Below are positions 9,338 through 18,238 of a stretch of 64,000 nt of DNA, one piece after another; the stretch's first letter is position 1, and every line of letters starts with the position of its first letter. The stretch comes from Acidimicrobiia bacterium (GTDB lineage: Bacteria > Actinomycetota > Acidimicrobiia > Acidimicrobiales > Bin134), in the NCBI GenBank assembly GCA_022819825.1, contig JAJEGM010000015.1, positions 48,915 through 112,914 on the forward strand. The letters run 5' to 3'. The notes under the pieces were generated by a model. It saw only the letters and a list, made by a program, of their open reading frames with translations. It did not search any database and was not told the origin of the DNA. A program made the position numbers and the translations under genes.

Positions 9338-10386
9338 CGGCGGCAACGGTTATGTCGGGCCTGCTGGCCGTGGAGGTGCCCTACTGGGCGTCGGCCATCA
9401 TCAAAGTGGGCGTTGTCGCCTTAGTGGTACCCACTGCCGCCCTGGTGCTGGGCTATGTGTTTCTGCTGAAGATGATGAGCTTCATGCAGAGCCGGCTGGG
9501 TCCCATGGAGGCCGGCCCCTACGGCACCCTGCAGCTGTTGGCCGACGGGCTGAAGTTCATCCAGAAAGAGGACATCTTCCCGGCCAAGGCCGACCGGACG
9601 GTGTTCGCGCTGGCCCCGCTGGTGGTGCTGGTCTCCACATTCTTGATCTACGTGGTGATCCCCACCGGCCCCGACGCAGTGGTGGCCCAGTTGGATGTGG
9701 GCATCTTCTACGCCTTGGCGGTGTCGTCGCTGTCGGTGGTGGGCATCTTGATGGCCGGATGGGCTTCGGCCAACAAATACGCCCTCATGGGCGGCTTGCG
9801 GGCCGCCGGGCAGCTCATCGCCTACGAGCTGCCGCTGGTGCTGGCGGTGATGGGCGTGGTTATCCAGGCCGGCACCCTGGATCTGCAAAAGATCGTCACT
9901 GCCCAGGCTGAAGGAGAGATATTCGGCTGGGGCGGCATCGGCAACCCGTTCATCCTCACCCAGTTCGTGGGCTTCTTCATCTTCCTGGTGGCGGTGCAGG
10001 CCGAGACCACCCAGCCGCCGTTCGACATGCCGGTGGCCGAGTCGGAGATCGTGGGCGGCTACCAAGTGGAGTACACCGGCTTCCGATTCCTGTTCTTCTT
10101 CATGGGCGAGTTCGGCACCGCTTTTGCCTTTGCTGCGCTGGCTGCAGTTCTGTTCCTGGGCGGCTGGGCCCTGCCGTGGGGCGACCTCACCCACTGGGGG
10201 TTCAACATCGCCGGACCGGTCATCATGCTGGTGAAGGTTCTGGCCGTGGCCGCGCTGATCTTCTGGTTCCGATTCACCTATCCGCGGCTGAGAGAGGACC
10301 AGCTTCAGCGCCTCGCCTGGAAGTTCCTCATCCCGTTGTCACTGGTGAACATCGTTGTCACCGGTATTTTCAAGGTCGTTTTGTAG
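9334..10386 (+). CDS. nuoH: NADH-quinone oxidoreductase subunit H
   Basis: Membrane subunit that forms the heel of complex I and part of the quinone chamber. About 350 residues with eight predicted transmembrane helices. Diagnostic blocks are RLGPMEAGPYGTLQLLADGLKFIQKEDIFP near residues 50-80 and the loop AETTQPPFDMPVAESEIVGGYQVEYTG with conserved acidic residues (quoted here as two families of short motifs: QPPFDMPVAESE and GGYQVEYTG). ATG 9334 overlaps the nuoD stop. Confidence 0.96.
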   Translation: MTAATVMSGLLAVEVPYWASAIIKVGVVALVVPTAALVLGYVFLLKMMSFMQSRLGPMEAGPYGTLQLLADGLKFIQKEDIFPAKADRTVFALAPLVVLVSTFLIYVVIPTGPDAVVAQLDVGIFYALAVSSLSVVGILMAGWASANKYALMGGLRAAGQLIAYELPLVLAVMGVVIQAGTLDLQKIVTAQAEGEIFGWGGIGNPFILTQFVGFFIFLVAVQAETTQPPFDMPVAESEIVGGYQVEYTGFRFLFFFMGEFGTAFAFAALAAVLFLGGWALPWGDLTHWGFNIAGPVIMLVKVLAVAALIFWFRFTYPRLREDQLQRLAWKFLIPLSLVNIVVTGIFKVVL

Positions 10387-10395
10387 GAGCTCGCC

Positions 10396-10929
10396 ATGGC
10401 ACTGGTACCAGGACTGATCACGGGGCTGAAGGTCACCGCCCGCACCATGTTCCGCACCCTGTTCGGTGACGGTCCCCCTGTTGTTCCCGCCCCCTCCAAG
10501 CACTCCCACACCGTGCAGTACCCCCACGTCAAGGAGATGCCCGCCGACCGGGCTCGAGGGGTGATCGCCCTCCACGAGGAGAACTGCACCGCCTGCATGC
10601 TGTGCGCCCGGGAGTGCCCCGACTGGTGCATTTACATCGAAGGCCACAAGTACCTGGCGCCGCCCCGCCGGGAGGGGGGCAAGCCCCGCCAGAAGAATGC
10701 GCTCGACCGCTTCGACATCGACTACGCCCTGTGCATGTACTGCGGGATCTGCGTGGAGGTCTGCCCGTTTGAGGCGCTGTTCTGGAGCCCCGAATACGAG
10801 TACTCCGAGCCCCGCATCGCCGACCTGCTCCACGACAAGGAGCGCCTCAGCGAATGGATGGACACCGTTCCCGACTTCGAGCCCTACGAGCCCGGATCCG
10901 AGCAGAAGGTGTTGAAGGTTCCCCGGTGA
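10396..10929 (+). CDS. nuoI: NADH-quinone oxidoreductase subunit I
   Basis: Ferredoxin-like subunit with two [4Fe-4S] clusters (N6a and N6b), normally relaying electrons from NuoG to NuoB. Both Cys motifs are complete: CTACMLCARECP and CMYCGICVEVCP. 177 residues, ATG 10396 after a GGAG-type site. Because nuoEFG are missing from this operon, this subunit would be the natural docking point for an external electron donor such as a ferredoxin. That is inference. Confidence 0.96.
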   Translation: MALVPGLITGLKVTARTMFRTLFGDGPPVVPAPSKHSHTVQYPHVKEMPADRARGVIALHEENCTACMLCARECPDWCIYIEGHKYLAPPRREGGKPRQKNALDRFDIDYALCMYCGICVEVCPFEALFWSPEYEYSEPRIADLLHDKERLSEWMDTVPDFEPYEPGSEQKVLKVPR

Positions 10930-11441
10930 TCGCCGAGCACGTCGCCTTCGGGATCATCGCCGCGGTGATGGTGGCCTCCGCCCTGCGGGTGGTGACCACC
11001 CGCGACATCATGCATGCCGCCCTGTACCTGGTGATCGTGCTGGCCGGGGTGGCCGCCCTGTTCTTGCTCGTAGGCGCCGAGTTCACCGGCATCACCCAGG
11101 TGCTCATCTACATCGGCGCGGTGATCGTGCTGTTCCTGTTCGGGATCATGCTCACCCGGACCGACTTCGACCAGGACGAGGAGACCGACCACAAGCGCAA
11201 ATTCCCCGCCATACTCACCGCCCTTCTGCTGTTGGCGGTGATGATCGGCGCGCTGGTGGACCGCTTCGAAGACGTGAAGCTGGACGCCAACCTGCCCGGC
11301 GGCCAAACCCCGCAGACCACCGCCCAGGTGTCCGATGAGCTGTTCTCCCAATACATCGTGCCCTTCGAAGCGGTGTCGGTACTGCTGCTGGCCGCTCTCA
11401 TCGGCGCCATCGTGATCGCCCGCCGAGAGGAGGGCGGCTGA
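10926..11441 (+). CDS. nuoJ: NADH-quinone oxidoreductase subunit J
   Basis: Membrane subunit of 171 residues with five predicted helices. The [17 protein letters not shown] stretch corresponds to the conserved third helix with its pi-bulge region. GTG 10926 overlaps the nuoI stop as GTGA. A frame extension to 10854 lies in nuoI. The soluble loop near residues 80-125 is charged. Overlaps nuoK by one base. Confidence 0.95.
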   Translation: MIAEHVAFGIIAAVMVASALRVVTTRDIMHAALYLVIVLAGVAALFLLVGAEFTGITQVLIYIGAVIVLFLFGIMLTRTDFDQDEETDHKRKFPAILTALLLLAVMIGALVDRFEDVKLDANLPGGQTPQTTAQVSDELFSQYIVPFEAVSVLLLAALIGAIVIARREEGG

Positions 11442-11740
11442 TGTATCTCAATGAGATGCTCCTTTTGGGCGCGGTGTTGTTCTGCATCGGGGTCTACGGC
11501 GTGCTGGCCCGCCGCAACGGTGTTCTGGTGCTCATGTCCATCGAGCTCATCTTGAACGCGGTGAACATCAACCTGGTGGCCTTCGGGGCGTTCCACGACA
11601 CGGTCCAAGGCCAAATCTTCGCCCTGTTCGTGATCACCGTGGCCGCCGCCGAGGTGGGCATCGGCCTGGCCATTGTTCTGCTGCTGTACCGGAACCGTCG
11701 ATCCATCGACTTGGATCAAGTCGATCTGATGAAGGGGTGA
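11441..11740 (+). CDS. nuoK: NADH-quinone oxidoreductase subunit K
   Basis: Small antiporter-related subunit, 99 residues, three helices. The conserved membrane glutamates lie in [13 protein letters not shown] and [15 protein letters not shown], both required for proton transfer in the family. ATG 11441 overlaps the nuoJ stop (TGATG). Confidence 0.96.
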   Translation: MYLNEMLLLGAVLFCIGVYGVLARRNGVLVLMSIELILNAVNINLVAFGAFHDTVQGQIFALFVITVAAAEVGIGLAIVLLLYRNRRSIDLDQVDLMKG

Positions 11741-11747
11741 TGGTCTG

Positions 11748-13874
11748 GTGCTGAACGCGAACATCGCCGCCGCCGAAACCGCGGGCAAGGCCGTCGCCGC
11801 CTCCGGTTGGTTCTTGGAGAACGCCTGGCTGATCTGGCTGTTCCCCGCGGTTTCGTTCCTGCTGATTCTCCTGTTCGGCAAGCGCTTTCCCCGAGGGGGC
11901 TCTGAGATCGGCATCGCCGCCGTGGGCGCCTCCTTCGTCTTCAGCCTGCTCACCGCCATCCAGTGGATCAGCGAGGTGGAGGGCGGCGCGGGTGGCGCGC
12001 TCACCCAGTCGATCACCTGGCTCACCAACGATGGCCAAGCCATCGGCGCGGGCATCATGATCGACGGCCTGGCCGTGATGATGATCTTCGTGGTCACCGT
12101 GGTGTCGCTGCTGGTGCACATCTACTCCACCGACTACGTGGCCGGCGACCGCCGCTACACCCATTTCTTCGCCTTCCTGAGCCTGTTCACCGCGTCGATG
12201 CTCTTCTTCGTCACCGCCTCCACCACCCTCCAGATGTTGGTGGGCTGGGAGCTGGTCGGGGTGTGCTCGTTCGTTCTGATCGGCCATTGGTGGGAGGAGA
12301 AGGACAACTCCGACGCAGCCCTCAAGGCCTTCTTCACCAACCGGGTGGGCGACATGGGCCTCATCATCGGGGTGTCGATTCTGTTCTTCGGCGCGGGCAC
12401 CTTCAGCGTGATCGGAGTGAACGAGGCCGCCATCACCGGCAGCATGAGCCACACGGTCACGCTGGCCGCTGCTCTCTGCCTCACCGCCGCGGTCATCTCC
12501 AAGTCGGGGCAGTTCTTCCTCCACACCTGGCTGCCCGACGCCATGGCCGGGCCCACCCCGGTGTCGGCCCTCATCCACGCCGCCACCATGGTGGTGGCCG
12601 GCATCTTCATGGTGGCCCGGCTCTACGGGGTGTTTTTCGAGGGCTTCTCCATCGGCGGTTCCAGCATCAACACGCTGGCCCTCATCGGCGGCTTGACCAC
12701 CTTGGTGGGCGCCACCCTGGCCTTCGTTCAAAACGACATCAAGCGAGTGCTGGCCTATTCCACCGTCTCCCAGCTGGGTTACATGGTGCTGGCCCTGGGC
12801 GTGGGGGCATGGACCGCGGCCCTGTTCCACCTGTTCACCCACGCCTTCTTCAAGGCCTGCCTGTTCTTGGGCTCGGGCTCGGTCAGCCACGCCGTGCACT
12901 CCTTCGACATGAAGAAGGACATGGGCGGCCTGCGCAAGGCCATGCCCCACACCTACCGCACGTTCATGATCGGCACGGTGGCGCTGGCCGGGTTGCCCAT
13001 CATGTCGGGATTCTGGTCGAAGGATGAGATTCTGGTGGGCACCGGCGGCTGGGGCCTGTTCGGCGGCACCGGGGGCAACGGGGCCTACACCGTGATGCTG
13101 GCCATGGGCATGGTCACCGCGGCGCTCACCGGCGCCTACATGACCCGGGTGGTGTACCTGACCTTCTTCGGCGAGTTCCGGGGCCACGGCACCCCCCATG
13201 AGTCCGGCCCCCGGATCACGGTGCCGCTGTGGATCTTGGGCGGGTTGGCCATCGTGGCCGGGTTCATAAACTTCCCGGCCGGCTTCCAGCTCGTGCCGGC
13301 GTCATGGGAGGAGAAGTTCCTCCATTGGGTGGAGCCCGTGGGGGTGAGCTACTTCCCGACCATCAAGCACGCCACTCCCTCCTGGACGCTGGCCATCGTG
13401 TCGGTGATCGTGGCCCTGATCGGTATCGGTGCCGCCTACTACTACTATTTCGTCCGGGTTCGGGCGGTGAGCCCGGTCGCCACCGAACTGCCCGACGGAC
13501 CCACTTCGAGATCGGCCGTGGCCCGTCTCGGCCATCGGATCCTGGTCAACAAGTACTACCTCGACTGGCTGTACACCACCGTGATCGTCGGCTTCGTCAA
13601 AGGGCCTTTGGCCAAGGCGGCGTACTGGACCAACCAGAACGTGATCGACCGGGTGGTCAACGAGGCCGGCACCCGCTCGGTGCAGGCCGGAAACATCGTC
13701 TACCACAAGGTGGACCAGCTGGTGGTGGACGGCATCGTCAACGCCACCGGCAAGATCTCCGACAGCTCGGGGGAGGAGCTGCGCCGCATACAGACCGGCA
13801 AGGTTCAGCAGTACGCCGCCATCATGTTCGCCGCCGCCACCATCCTGGCCGGCATCTTCATCATCGTCATCTAG
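11748..13874 (+). CDS. nuoL: NADH-quinone oxidoreductase subunit L
   Basis: Largest antiporter-like subunit, 708 residues and about 16 helices, with the long lateral helix at the C-terminus. Blocks seen are WELVGVCSFVLIGHWWEE with the key Glu, SGQFFLHTWLPDAMAGPTPVSALIHAATMV with the broken-helix Lys region nearby, and AYSTVSQLGYMVLALG. GTG 11748 sits 7 bases after nuoK. Followed by a short duplicated segment before nuoM. Confidence 0.95.
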   Translation: MLNANIAAAETAGKAVAASGWFLENAWLIWLFPAVSFLLILLFGKRFPRGGSEIGIAAVGASFVFSLLTAIQWISEVEGGAGGALTQSITWLTNDGQAIGAGIMIDGLAVMMIFVVTVVSLLVHIYSTDYVAGDRRYTHFFAFLSLFTASMLFFVTASTTLQMLVGWELVGVCSFVLIGHWWEEKDNSDAALKAFFTNRVGDMGLIIGVSILFFGAGTFSVIGVNEAAITGSMSHTVTLAAALCLTAAVISKSGQFFLHTWLPDAMAGPTPVSALIHAATMVVAGIFMVARLYGVFFEGFSIGGSSINTLALIGGLTTLVGATLAFVQNDIKRVLAYSTVSQLGYMVLALGVGAWTAALFHLFTHAFFKACLFLGSGSVSHAVHSFDMKKDMGGLRKAMPHTYRTFMIGTVALAGLPIMSGFWSKDEILVGTGGWGLFGGTGGNGAYTVMLAMGMVTAALTGAYMTRVVYLTFFGEFRGHGTPHESGPRITVPLWILGGLAIVAGFINFPAGFQLVPASWEEKFLHWVEPVGVSYFPTIKHATPSWTLAIVSVIVALIGIGAAYYYYFVRVRAVSPVATELPDGPTSRSAVARLGHRILVNKYYLDWLYTTVIVGFVKGPLAKAAYWTNQNVIDRVVNEAGTRSVQAGNIVYHKVDQLVVDGIVNATGKISDSSGEELRRIQTGKVQQYAAIMFAAATILAGIFIIVI

Positions 13875-13958
13875 GGAGCACACATACACATGGGTGAAAT
13901 ATCGATTCCACCGACTTCAAAGCGGTGGCTGAGAGGGAGCACACGTAAACATGGGTGA
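13874..13958 (+). repeat. Duplicated ribosome-binding/start segment before nuoM, with a 22-codon leader frame
   Basis: A 24-base segment occurs twice, at 13874-13897 and 13935-13958, differing at two bases. Each copy holds GGGAG, a spacer and ATGGGTGA. The second copy is the true start of nuoM (ATG 13951). The first gives an ATG at 13890 with the same spacing from its GGGAG and opens a 22-codon frame that stops at TGA 13956-13958, inside the first codons of nuoM. This arrangement could couple leader translation to nuoM. Whether the leader is translated cannot be told here. Confidence 0.85.
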
Positions 13959-15522
13959 GTTTCTCAACGACTGGGGGCTCAGTATCCCGACGTTCCTGCC
14001 GATCATCGGCGCGGCCGTCATGCTGCTCATTCCCAAGGACCGAGAGCAGCTCCACAAGCTGATCGCCTTGGCCACCACCGTGGTGGTGGCCGTCTTCGGC
14101 TTGCTGCTGTTGATCCAATTCATCGACAACGACAACTACGGCGCCCTCAACTTCGTGGTGGACAAGGGCTGGATCGACGTCATCGACTCCCGCTACATCA
14201 TGGGCATCGACGGCATCTCCCTGCCGCTGATGCTGCTCACCATGCTGATCGTGCCCCTGTGCGTGATCTACTCCTGGAACCACTTCCCCGAGCCGCACAA
14301 CCCCAAAGCGTTCCTGATGCTGCTGCTCATCCTGGAGACCGGGATGATCGGCACCTTCGCGGCCCAAGACCTGATCCTGTTCTTCGTGTTCTTCGAGGTC
14401 GTGCTTTTGCCCATGTACTTCATGATCGGGGTGTGGGGCGGCGAGAACCGGCGCTACGCCGCCATCAAGTTCTTCCTCTTCACCCTGTTCGGCTCGGCGC
14501 TGATGCTGGTGAGCTTCTTGGCCCTGTACTTCTTGGCCGACTCCAGCACCTTCGACATGCGGCTGCTGCCCGAGGCGGCCGCCGGCATCGCCAAGTCGTC
14601 ACAGGTGTGGGTGTTCGGCGGCATGTTCCTGGGATTCGGCATCAAGGTGCCCATGTTCCCGTTCCACACCTGGCTGCCCGACGCCCACACCGAAGCCCCC
14701 ACGGTGGGCTCGGTGATTCTGGCCGCGGTGTTGCTGAAGTTGGGCACCTACGGCTTCGTTCGCATCGCCATTCCCATCTTGCCCGAGGCGGCCGCCGAGT
14801 GGGCCCCGTTCATCGGGCTGCTGGCGGTGATCGGGATCATCTACGGCGCCTTGGGCTGTTTGGCCCAACGCGACCTGAAACGGCTGGTGGCGTTCTCCTC
14901 GGTGGCCCACATGGGCTTCGTGATGCTGGGCATCGCCACCCTCACCGACTTCGGCATCAACGCCGCGGTGTTCGGCATGGTGGCCCACGGCCTCATCACC
15001 GGGATGCTGTTCTTCTTGGCCGGATCGGTCAAGGAGCGCTACCACACCCTGGACATGTCCCGGCTGGGCGGGCTGCTGGTGCAGGCGCCCCGCATGGGCT
15101 GGATTCTCGGGTTCTGCGCCATGGCCTCGCTGGGGCTGCCCGGCCTGGCCGGGTTCTGGGGCGAGTTCCCCGCCATCTTGGCCTCCTACAACCCCGCTGC
15201 CGTGCTGGCTGAGGAGACCTTCCGGTCGTACATGGTGATCGCCGCGCTGGGCACGGTGCTGGCGGCCGGCTATCTGCTGTGGATGCTCCAGAAGACCGCC
15301 TTCGGCACCCCCCGGGAGGAGTTCGCCAACGACCCCCACGTCCACGACGCCACTGTCTCCGAGTACATGGCCTGGGCCCCGCTGCTCATCCTGATCTTGG
15401 TGCTGGGCGTGTACCCCCACCTGTTGTTCGGGGCTACCGATCCCGCAGTGATCAACTCACTCAGCGAGTGTTTGGATTCCTCTACTAGCGGTGCCTGCTT
15501 CGACGCGGCGGCCGGAAAGTAG
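13951..15522 (+). CDS. nuoM: NADH-quinone oxidoreductase subunit M
   Basis: Antiporter-like membrane subunit, 523 residues, about 14 helices. Seen: the FFEVVLLPMYFMIGVWGG helix with the conserved Glu, KVPMFPFHTWLPDAHTEAPT, and the discontinuous-helix region around AFSSVAHMGFVMLG. ATG 13951 has GGGAG 14 bases upstream, in the second copy of the duplicated segment. Ten bases separate its stop from nuoN. Confidence 0.95.
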   Translation: MGEFLNDWGLSIPTFLPIIGAAVMLLIPKDREQLHKLIALATTVVVAVFGLLLLIQFIDNDNYGALNFVVDKGWIDVIDSRYIMGIDGISLPLMLLTMLIVPLCVIYSWNHFPEPHNPKAFLMLLLILETGMIGTFAAQDLILFFVFFEVVLLPMYFMIGVWGGENRRYAAIKFFLFTLFGSALMLVSFLALYFLADSSTFDMRLLPEAAAGIAKSSQVWVFGGMFLGFGIKVPMFPFHTWLPDAHTEAPTVGSVILAAVLLKLGTYGFVRIAIPILPEAAAEWAPFIGLLAVIGIIYGALGCLAQRDLKRLVAFSSVAHMGFVMLGIATLTDFGINAAVFGMVAHGLITGMLFFLAGSVKERYHTLDMSRLGGLLVQAPRMGWILGFCAMASLGLPGLAGFWGEFPAILASYNPAAVLAEETFRSYMVIAALGTVLAAGYLLWMLQKTAFGTPREEFANDPHVHDATVSEYMAWAPLLILILVLGVYPHLLFGATDPAVINSLSECLDSSTSGACFDAAAGK

Positions 15523-15531
15523 CCCGCACTG

Positions 15532-17034
15532 ATGCTCTCGGCCCTGCCCTCGATCGTCGGCTTCGTCCGGCCCGACATCGACTGGCACGCGGTCGCGCCC
15601 GAACTCACCCTGCTGGGAGTGGGCGCGGTGGTCACCCTGCTCGACATCGTGCTGTTGGAGCGGGGACGCGCCTACACCTCGGCCTTGGCCGGCATCGGGC
15701 TGCTGGTGGCGCTGATTCCCATTGTGACCCTGGCCGCCGACGGGACCACCCGGGAGATGTTCGGCGGCGCCTTCGTGGTGGACGATTTCGCGCTGATTCT
15801 GAAGGCCATGTTCATCGTGGTCGCCTACATCGTGGTGCTGTTGTCCACCAACTACGTGGCCGAAGGCGACTATTGGGAGAACGAGTACTACGGCTTGATG
15901 CTGTCGGCGGTGATGGGCATGGTGTTGATGGCATCGGCCCGCGATCTGGTGACCATCTTCGTGGCTCTGGAGCTGCTGTCGATTCCCGCCTACTTGCTGG
16001 CGGCATGGCGCAAGGCCGACCCCAAGAGCAACGAGGCGGGGCTCAAGTACTACCTGATGGGGGTGTTCGCCTCGGCGATCATGCTGTACGGCATGTCGCT
16101 GCTGTTCGGGCTGGCCGGCGACACCCGCCTGTCGGCCATCTCCGACGCGGTGTCGGGGGGCGATGCCAACCCGGTGGTCATCCTGGGCATCATCTTCGTG
16201 ATCGTCGGATTCGCCTTCAAGGTGTCGGGTTTCCCGTTCCACACGTGGGCACCCGACACCTACGAGGGCGCGCCCACCCCGGTGACCGCCTTCTTGGCCG
16301 TTGCCTCCAAGGCGGCCGGTTTCGTGGCCCTCATGCAGTTGGTGCACGCCGGCTTCCCTGGTCGCGACGACGTCTACCAACCGCTGCTGTGGATCCTGGC
16401 CGTTGGCTCCATGACGGCCGGCAACCTCATCGCCCTGCGCCAGGAGAACATCGTGCGTCTCATGGCCTACTCCGGGGTGTCGCAGGCCGGCTTCATGCTG
16501 GCCCCTCTGGCGGTGGCCGGCGACATCGGCGGCGAAGCCTTATCGGCGGTGATTATCTACGTGCTGATCTACGCCGCCATGAACCTGGGGGCCTTCGCGG
16601 TGATCATCGCCGTGGCCCGTCGCACCGCCTCCGGCGAGATCCGCTCGTATGCTGGGCTGTTCAAGTACGCCCCCGGCATGACCATTCTCATGACCATCTT
16701 CCTGTTCTCCCTGGCCGGGATCCCCCCGTTGGGAGGCTGGTTCGCCAAGTTCGCGGTGTTCCGGGCCGTGGTGGAGGCCGACACCGGCTGGGGCTATTCG
16801 CTAGCCGCCATTGCCGCGGTCAACTCAGTGATCGCGCTGTTCTACTACGCCAAAGTGGCCCGAATGATGTGGTTCGAAGACGTCCCCGAAGAGGCCGACA
16901 CGTCGTCTCTGCGGGTCCCCCCCTCCCTCGTAGCTGCCCTCGGTCTCACCGCGGCGGCCACCCTTCTGTTCGGCATCTACCCCGCCGCCATCACCCACTT
17001 CACCGAAGGCACCCTCATCGCCCTCCCCTACTAG
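15532..17034 (+). CDS. nuoN: NADH-quinone oxidoreductase subunit N
   Basis: Third antiporter-like subunit, 500 residues. Blocks are the LELLSIPAYLLAAWRK helix with the conserved Glu, FKVSGFPFHTWAPDTYEGAPTPVTAF, and AYSGVSQAGFML. Last gene of the nuo operon. The 41 bases to the convergent PIN gene contain no clear terminator hairpin that I can see. Confidence 0.95.
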   Translation: MLSALPSIVGFVRPDIDWHAVAPELTLLGVGAVVTLLDIVLLERGRAYTSALAGIGLLVALIPIVTLAADGTTREMFGGAFVVDDFALILKAMFIVVAYIVVLLSTNYVAEGDYWENEYYGLMLSAVMGMVLMASARDLVTIFVALELLSIPAYLLAAWRKADPKSNEAGLKYYLMGVFASAIMLYGMSLLFGLAGDTRLSAISDAVSGGDANPVVILGIIFVIVGFAFKVSGFPFHTWAPDTYEGAPTPVTAFLAVASKAAGFVALMQLVHAGFPGRDDVYQPLLWILAVGSMTAGNLIALRQENIVRLMAYSGVSQAGFMLAPLAVAGDIGGEALSAVIIYVLIYAAMNLGAFAVIIAVARRTASGEIRSYAGLFKYAPGMTILMTIFLFSLAGIPPLGGWFAKFAVFRAVVEADTGWGYSLAAIAAVNSVIALFYYAKVARMMWFEDVPEEADTSSLRVPPSLVAALGLTAAATLLFGIYPAAITHFTEGTLIALPY

Positions 17035-17075
17035 CGAACTGTTGCTGCCCCAAAACCCAAGAATAAGTCCGACGG

Positions 17076-17498
17076 TCAATTGCGGGCGTTGAGGCAGTGG
17101 ATGTTTGATCGTCCTGATGCCCAGTTCAGGATCTTCCGATCGGAGGTCACCAAACTGAACCGGGTCACCATCGCGGTTGCGGTGATCATCTGATCGGCGG
17201 GGTCGGCGTGGAAGCCCTCCTGGGGTTCTAGTGATGCGGCCAATATTGTGATGTCGGTGGTCACCGGGACCTCCCGTACACCCCGGTCGAGGAGTTCTCG
17301 GTGCCAAGTCTCGGGCGGTCTTTTCAAGTCGATCCGCCCGTCCCAGTGGAGCCTAGTGGCCTCCAGCATGGAGATCGGCGAGAACCGCGCTGTGCCGTCT
17401 TGGATCGCCTCATCAATTGTGCCCCTGGTCTCCTGACCGAGCCGTGAGCTGCCTTGCGACATCCATAGCAGGGCGTCGGTGTCCAAGATGATGTTCAC
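17076..17498 (-). CDS. PIN-domain toxin (VapC-like ribonuclease)
   Basis: 140-residue PIN-fold protein. Such toxins are Mg-dependent RNases held inactive by the partner antitoxin. Acidic active-site residues fit the pattern: D6 and D8 in IILDTDALLW, E45-region Glu in SMLEATRL, and D in ADQMITATAM near residue 105. ATG 17498 overlaps the antitoxin stop by 4 bases. Length and order (antitoxin then toxin) are typical for a Phd/PIN type II module. Confidence 0.85.
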   Translation of the reverse strand: MNIILDTDALLWMSQGSSRLGQETRGTIDEAIQDGTARFSPISMLEATRLHWDGRIDLKRPPETWHRELLDRGVREVPVTTDITILAASLEPQEGFHADPADQMITATAMVTRFSLVTSDRKILNWASGRSNIHCLNARN

Positions 17499-17791
17499 GC
17501 TCGATTCTCTTCATCGCTCAAGGCCCCGGTCAGAACCCGGTCGGGGTCGGCGACCATATGCCAATGATCGGGGGAGATCGCGGGCTGGGTCAGATCGGTA
17601 TCGAGCACCATGTCATCAGCCCATCCGATGACACTGTCTGCCGGATGCTCCACGAACGGGACGACCGCCGCAACCGGCCGGCCATGCTTGGTAACTACCA
17701 AGGTGTTGCCGGTAGCCATTACGACATCAAGCAGCTTCAGACATTTCTCGCGGAACTGAGCCGCAGGAACCGTCCACTCAGGCGCACTCAT
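17495..17791 (-). CDS. Phd/YefM-type antitoxin
   Basis: 98-residue antitoxin. The N-terminal half TVPAAQFREKCLKLLDVV and TLVVTKHGRPVAAVVPF matches the Phd/YefM DNA-binding fold. The acidic C-terminal part would neutralise the PIN partner. First gene of the pair, with an AT-rich upstream region (17792-17850) that likely carries an autoregulated promoter. The AATTC at 17820-17824 and GAATT at 17836-17840 form a small dyad there. Confidence 0.85.
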   Translation of the reverse strand: MSAPEWTVPAAQFREKCLKLLDVVMATGNTLVVTKHGRPVAAVVPFVEHPADSVIGWADDMVLDTDLTQPAISPDHWHMVADPDRVLTGALSDEENRA

Positions 17792-17951
17792 GAGAAACCT
17801 CTATCACAAATGTACAGAAAATTCTAGCAATTTTTGAATTACCTTCTCGGTCTATCCACCTCTTACCCGCTCGGCACCCTCACCGCATTGCCCCACTAGC
17901 GCCGTCACAATTCGGGGATGCTCTGGTGTATCTGAGGTTTACGCTTCACTT
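17792..17951. promoter_or_regulatory. AT-rich divergent region between Phd antitoxin and orphan VapB
   Basis: 160-base intergenic region, much richer in A and T than the surroundings over 17800-17850. It must hold the promoters of both flanking antitoxin genes. I see an AATTC...GAATT dyad but cannot fix -10/-35 boxes with confidence. Confidence 0.45.
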
Positions 17952-18155
17952 ATGGCTCGGACGAATATCTACGTCGACGAAGAGGCTTGCGCCGAAATCA
18001 TGCGGCGCTTTCAACTGCGTACGAAGCAGGAAGCCGTGAACTTGGCCCTGAACATGCTGACCGTCAAACCGCCCGTAGAACCACTCTCTGTTGAAGAGGC
18101 TCTCCAAATGCAGGGAACCGGTTGGGAAGGCGACCTCGACGAGATGCGGGCCTGA
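17952..18155 (+). CDS. Orphan VapB-type antitoxin (ribbon-helix-helix)
   Basis: 67-residue protein. RTNIYVDEEACAEIMRRF and TKQEAVNLALNML form the ribbon-helix-helix DNA-binding part typical of actinobacterial VapB. The C-terminal GTGWEGDLDEMRA is the toxin-binding tail common to this subfamily. No vapC follows: the next gene, 83 bases on, is a DNA glycosylase. So the toxin has been lost or lies elsewhere. ATG 17952 is the only sensible start. Confidence 0.8.
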   Translation: MARTNIYVDEEACAEIMRRFQLRTKQEAVNLALNMLTVKPPVEPLSVEEALQMQGTGWEGDLDEMRA

Positions 18156-18238
18156 TGCCATGGCCCGCCACACCGACTTGGAAGTCGTGCCTTTGTCCTA
18201 GCCTTACTGCGTGACCGCAGCATGTCGGAAGCACTGAG

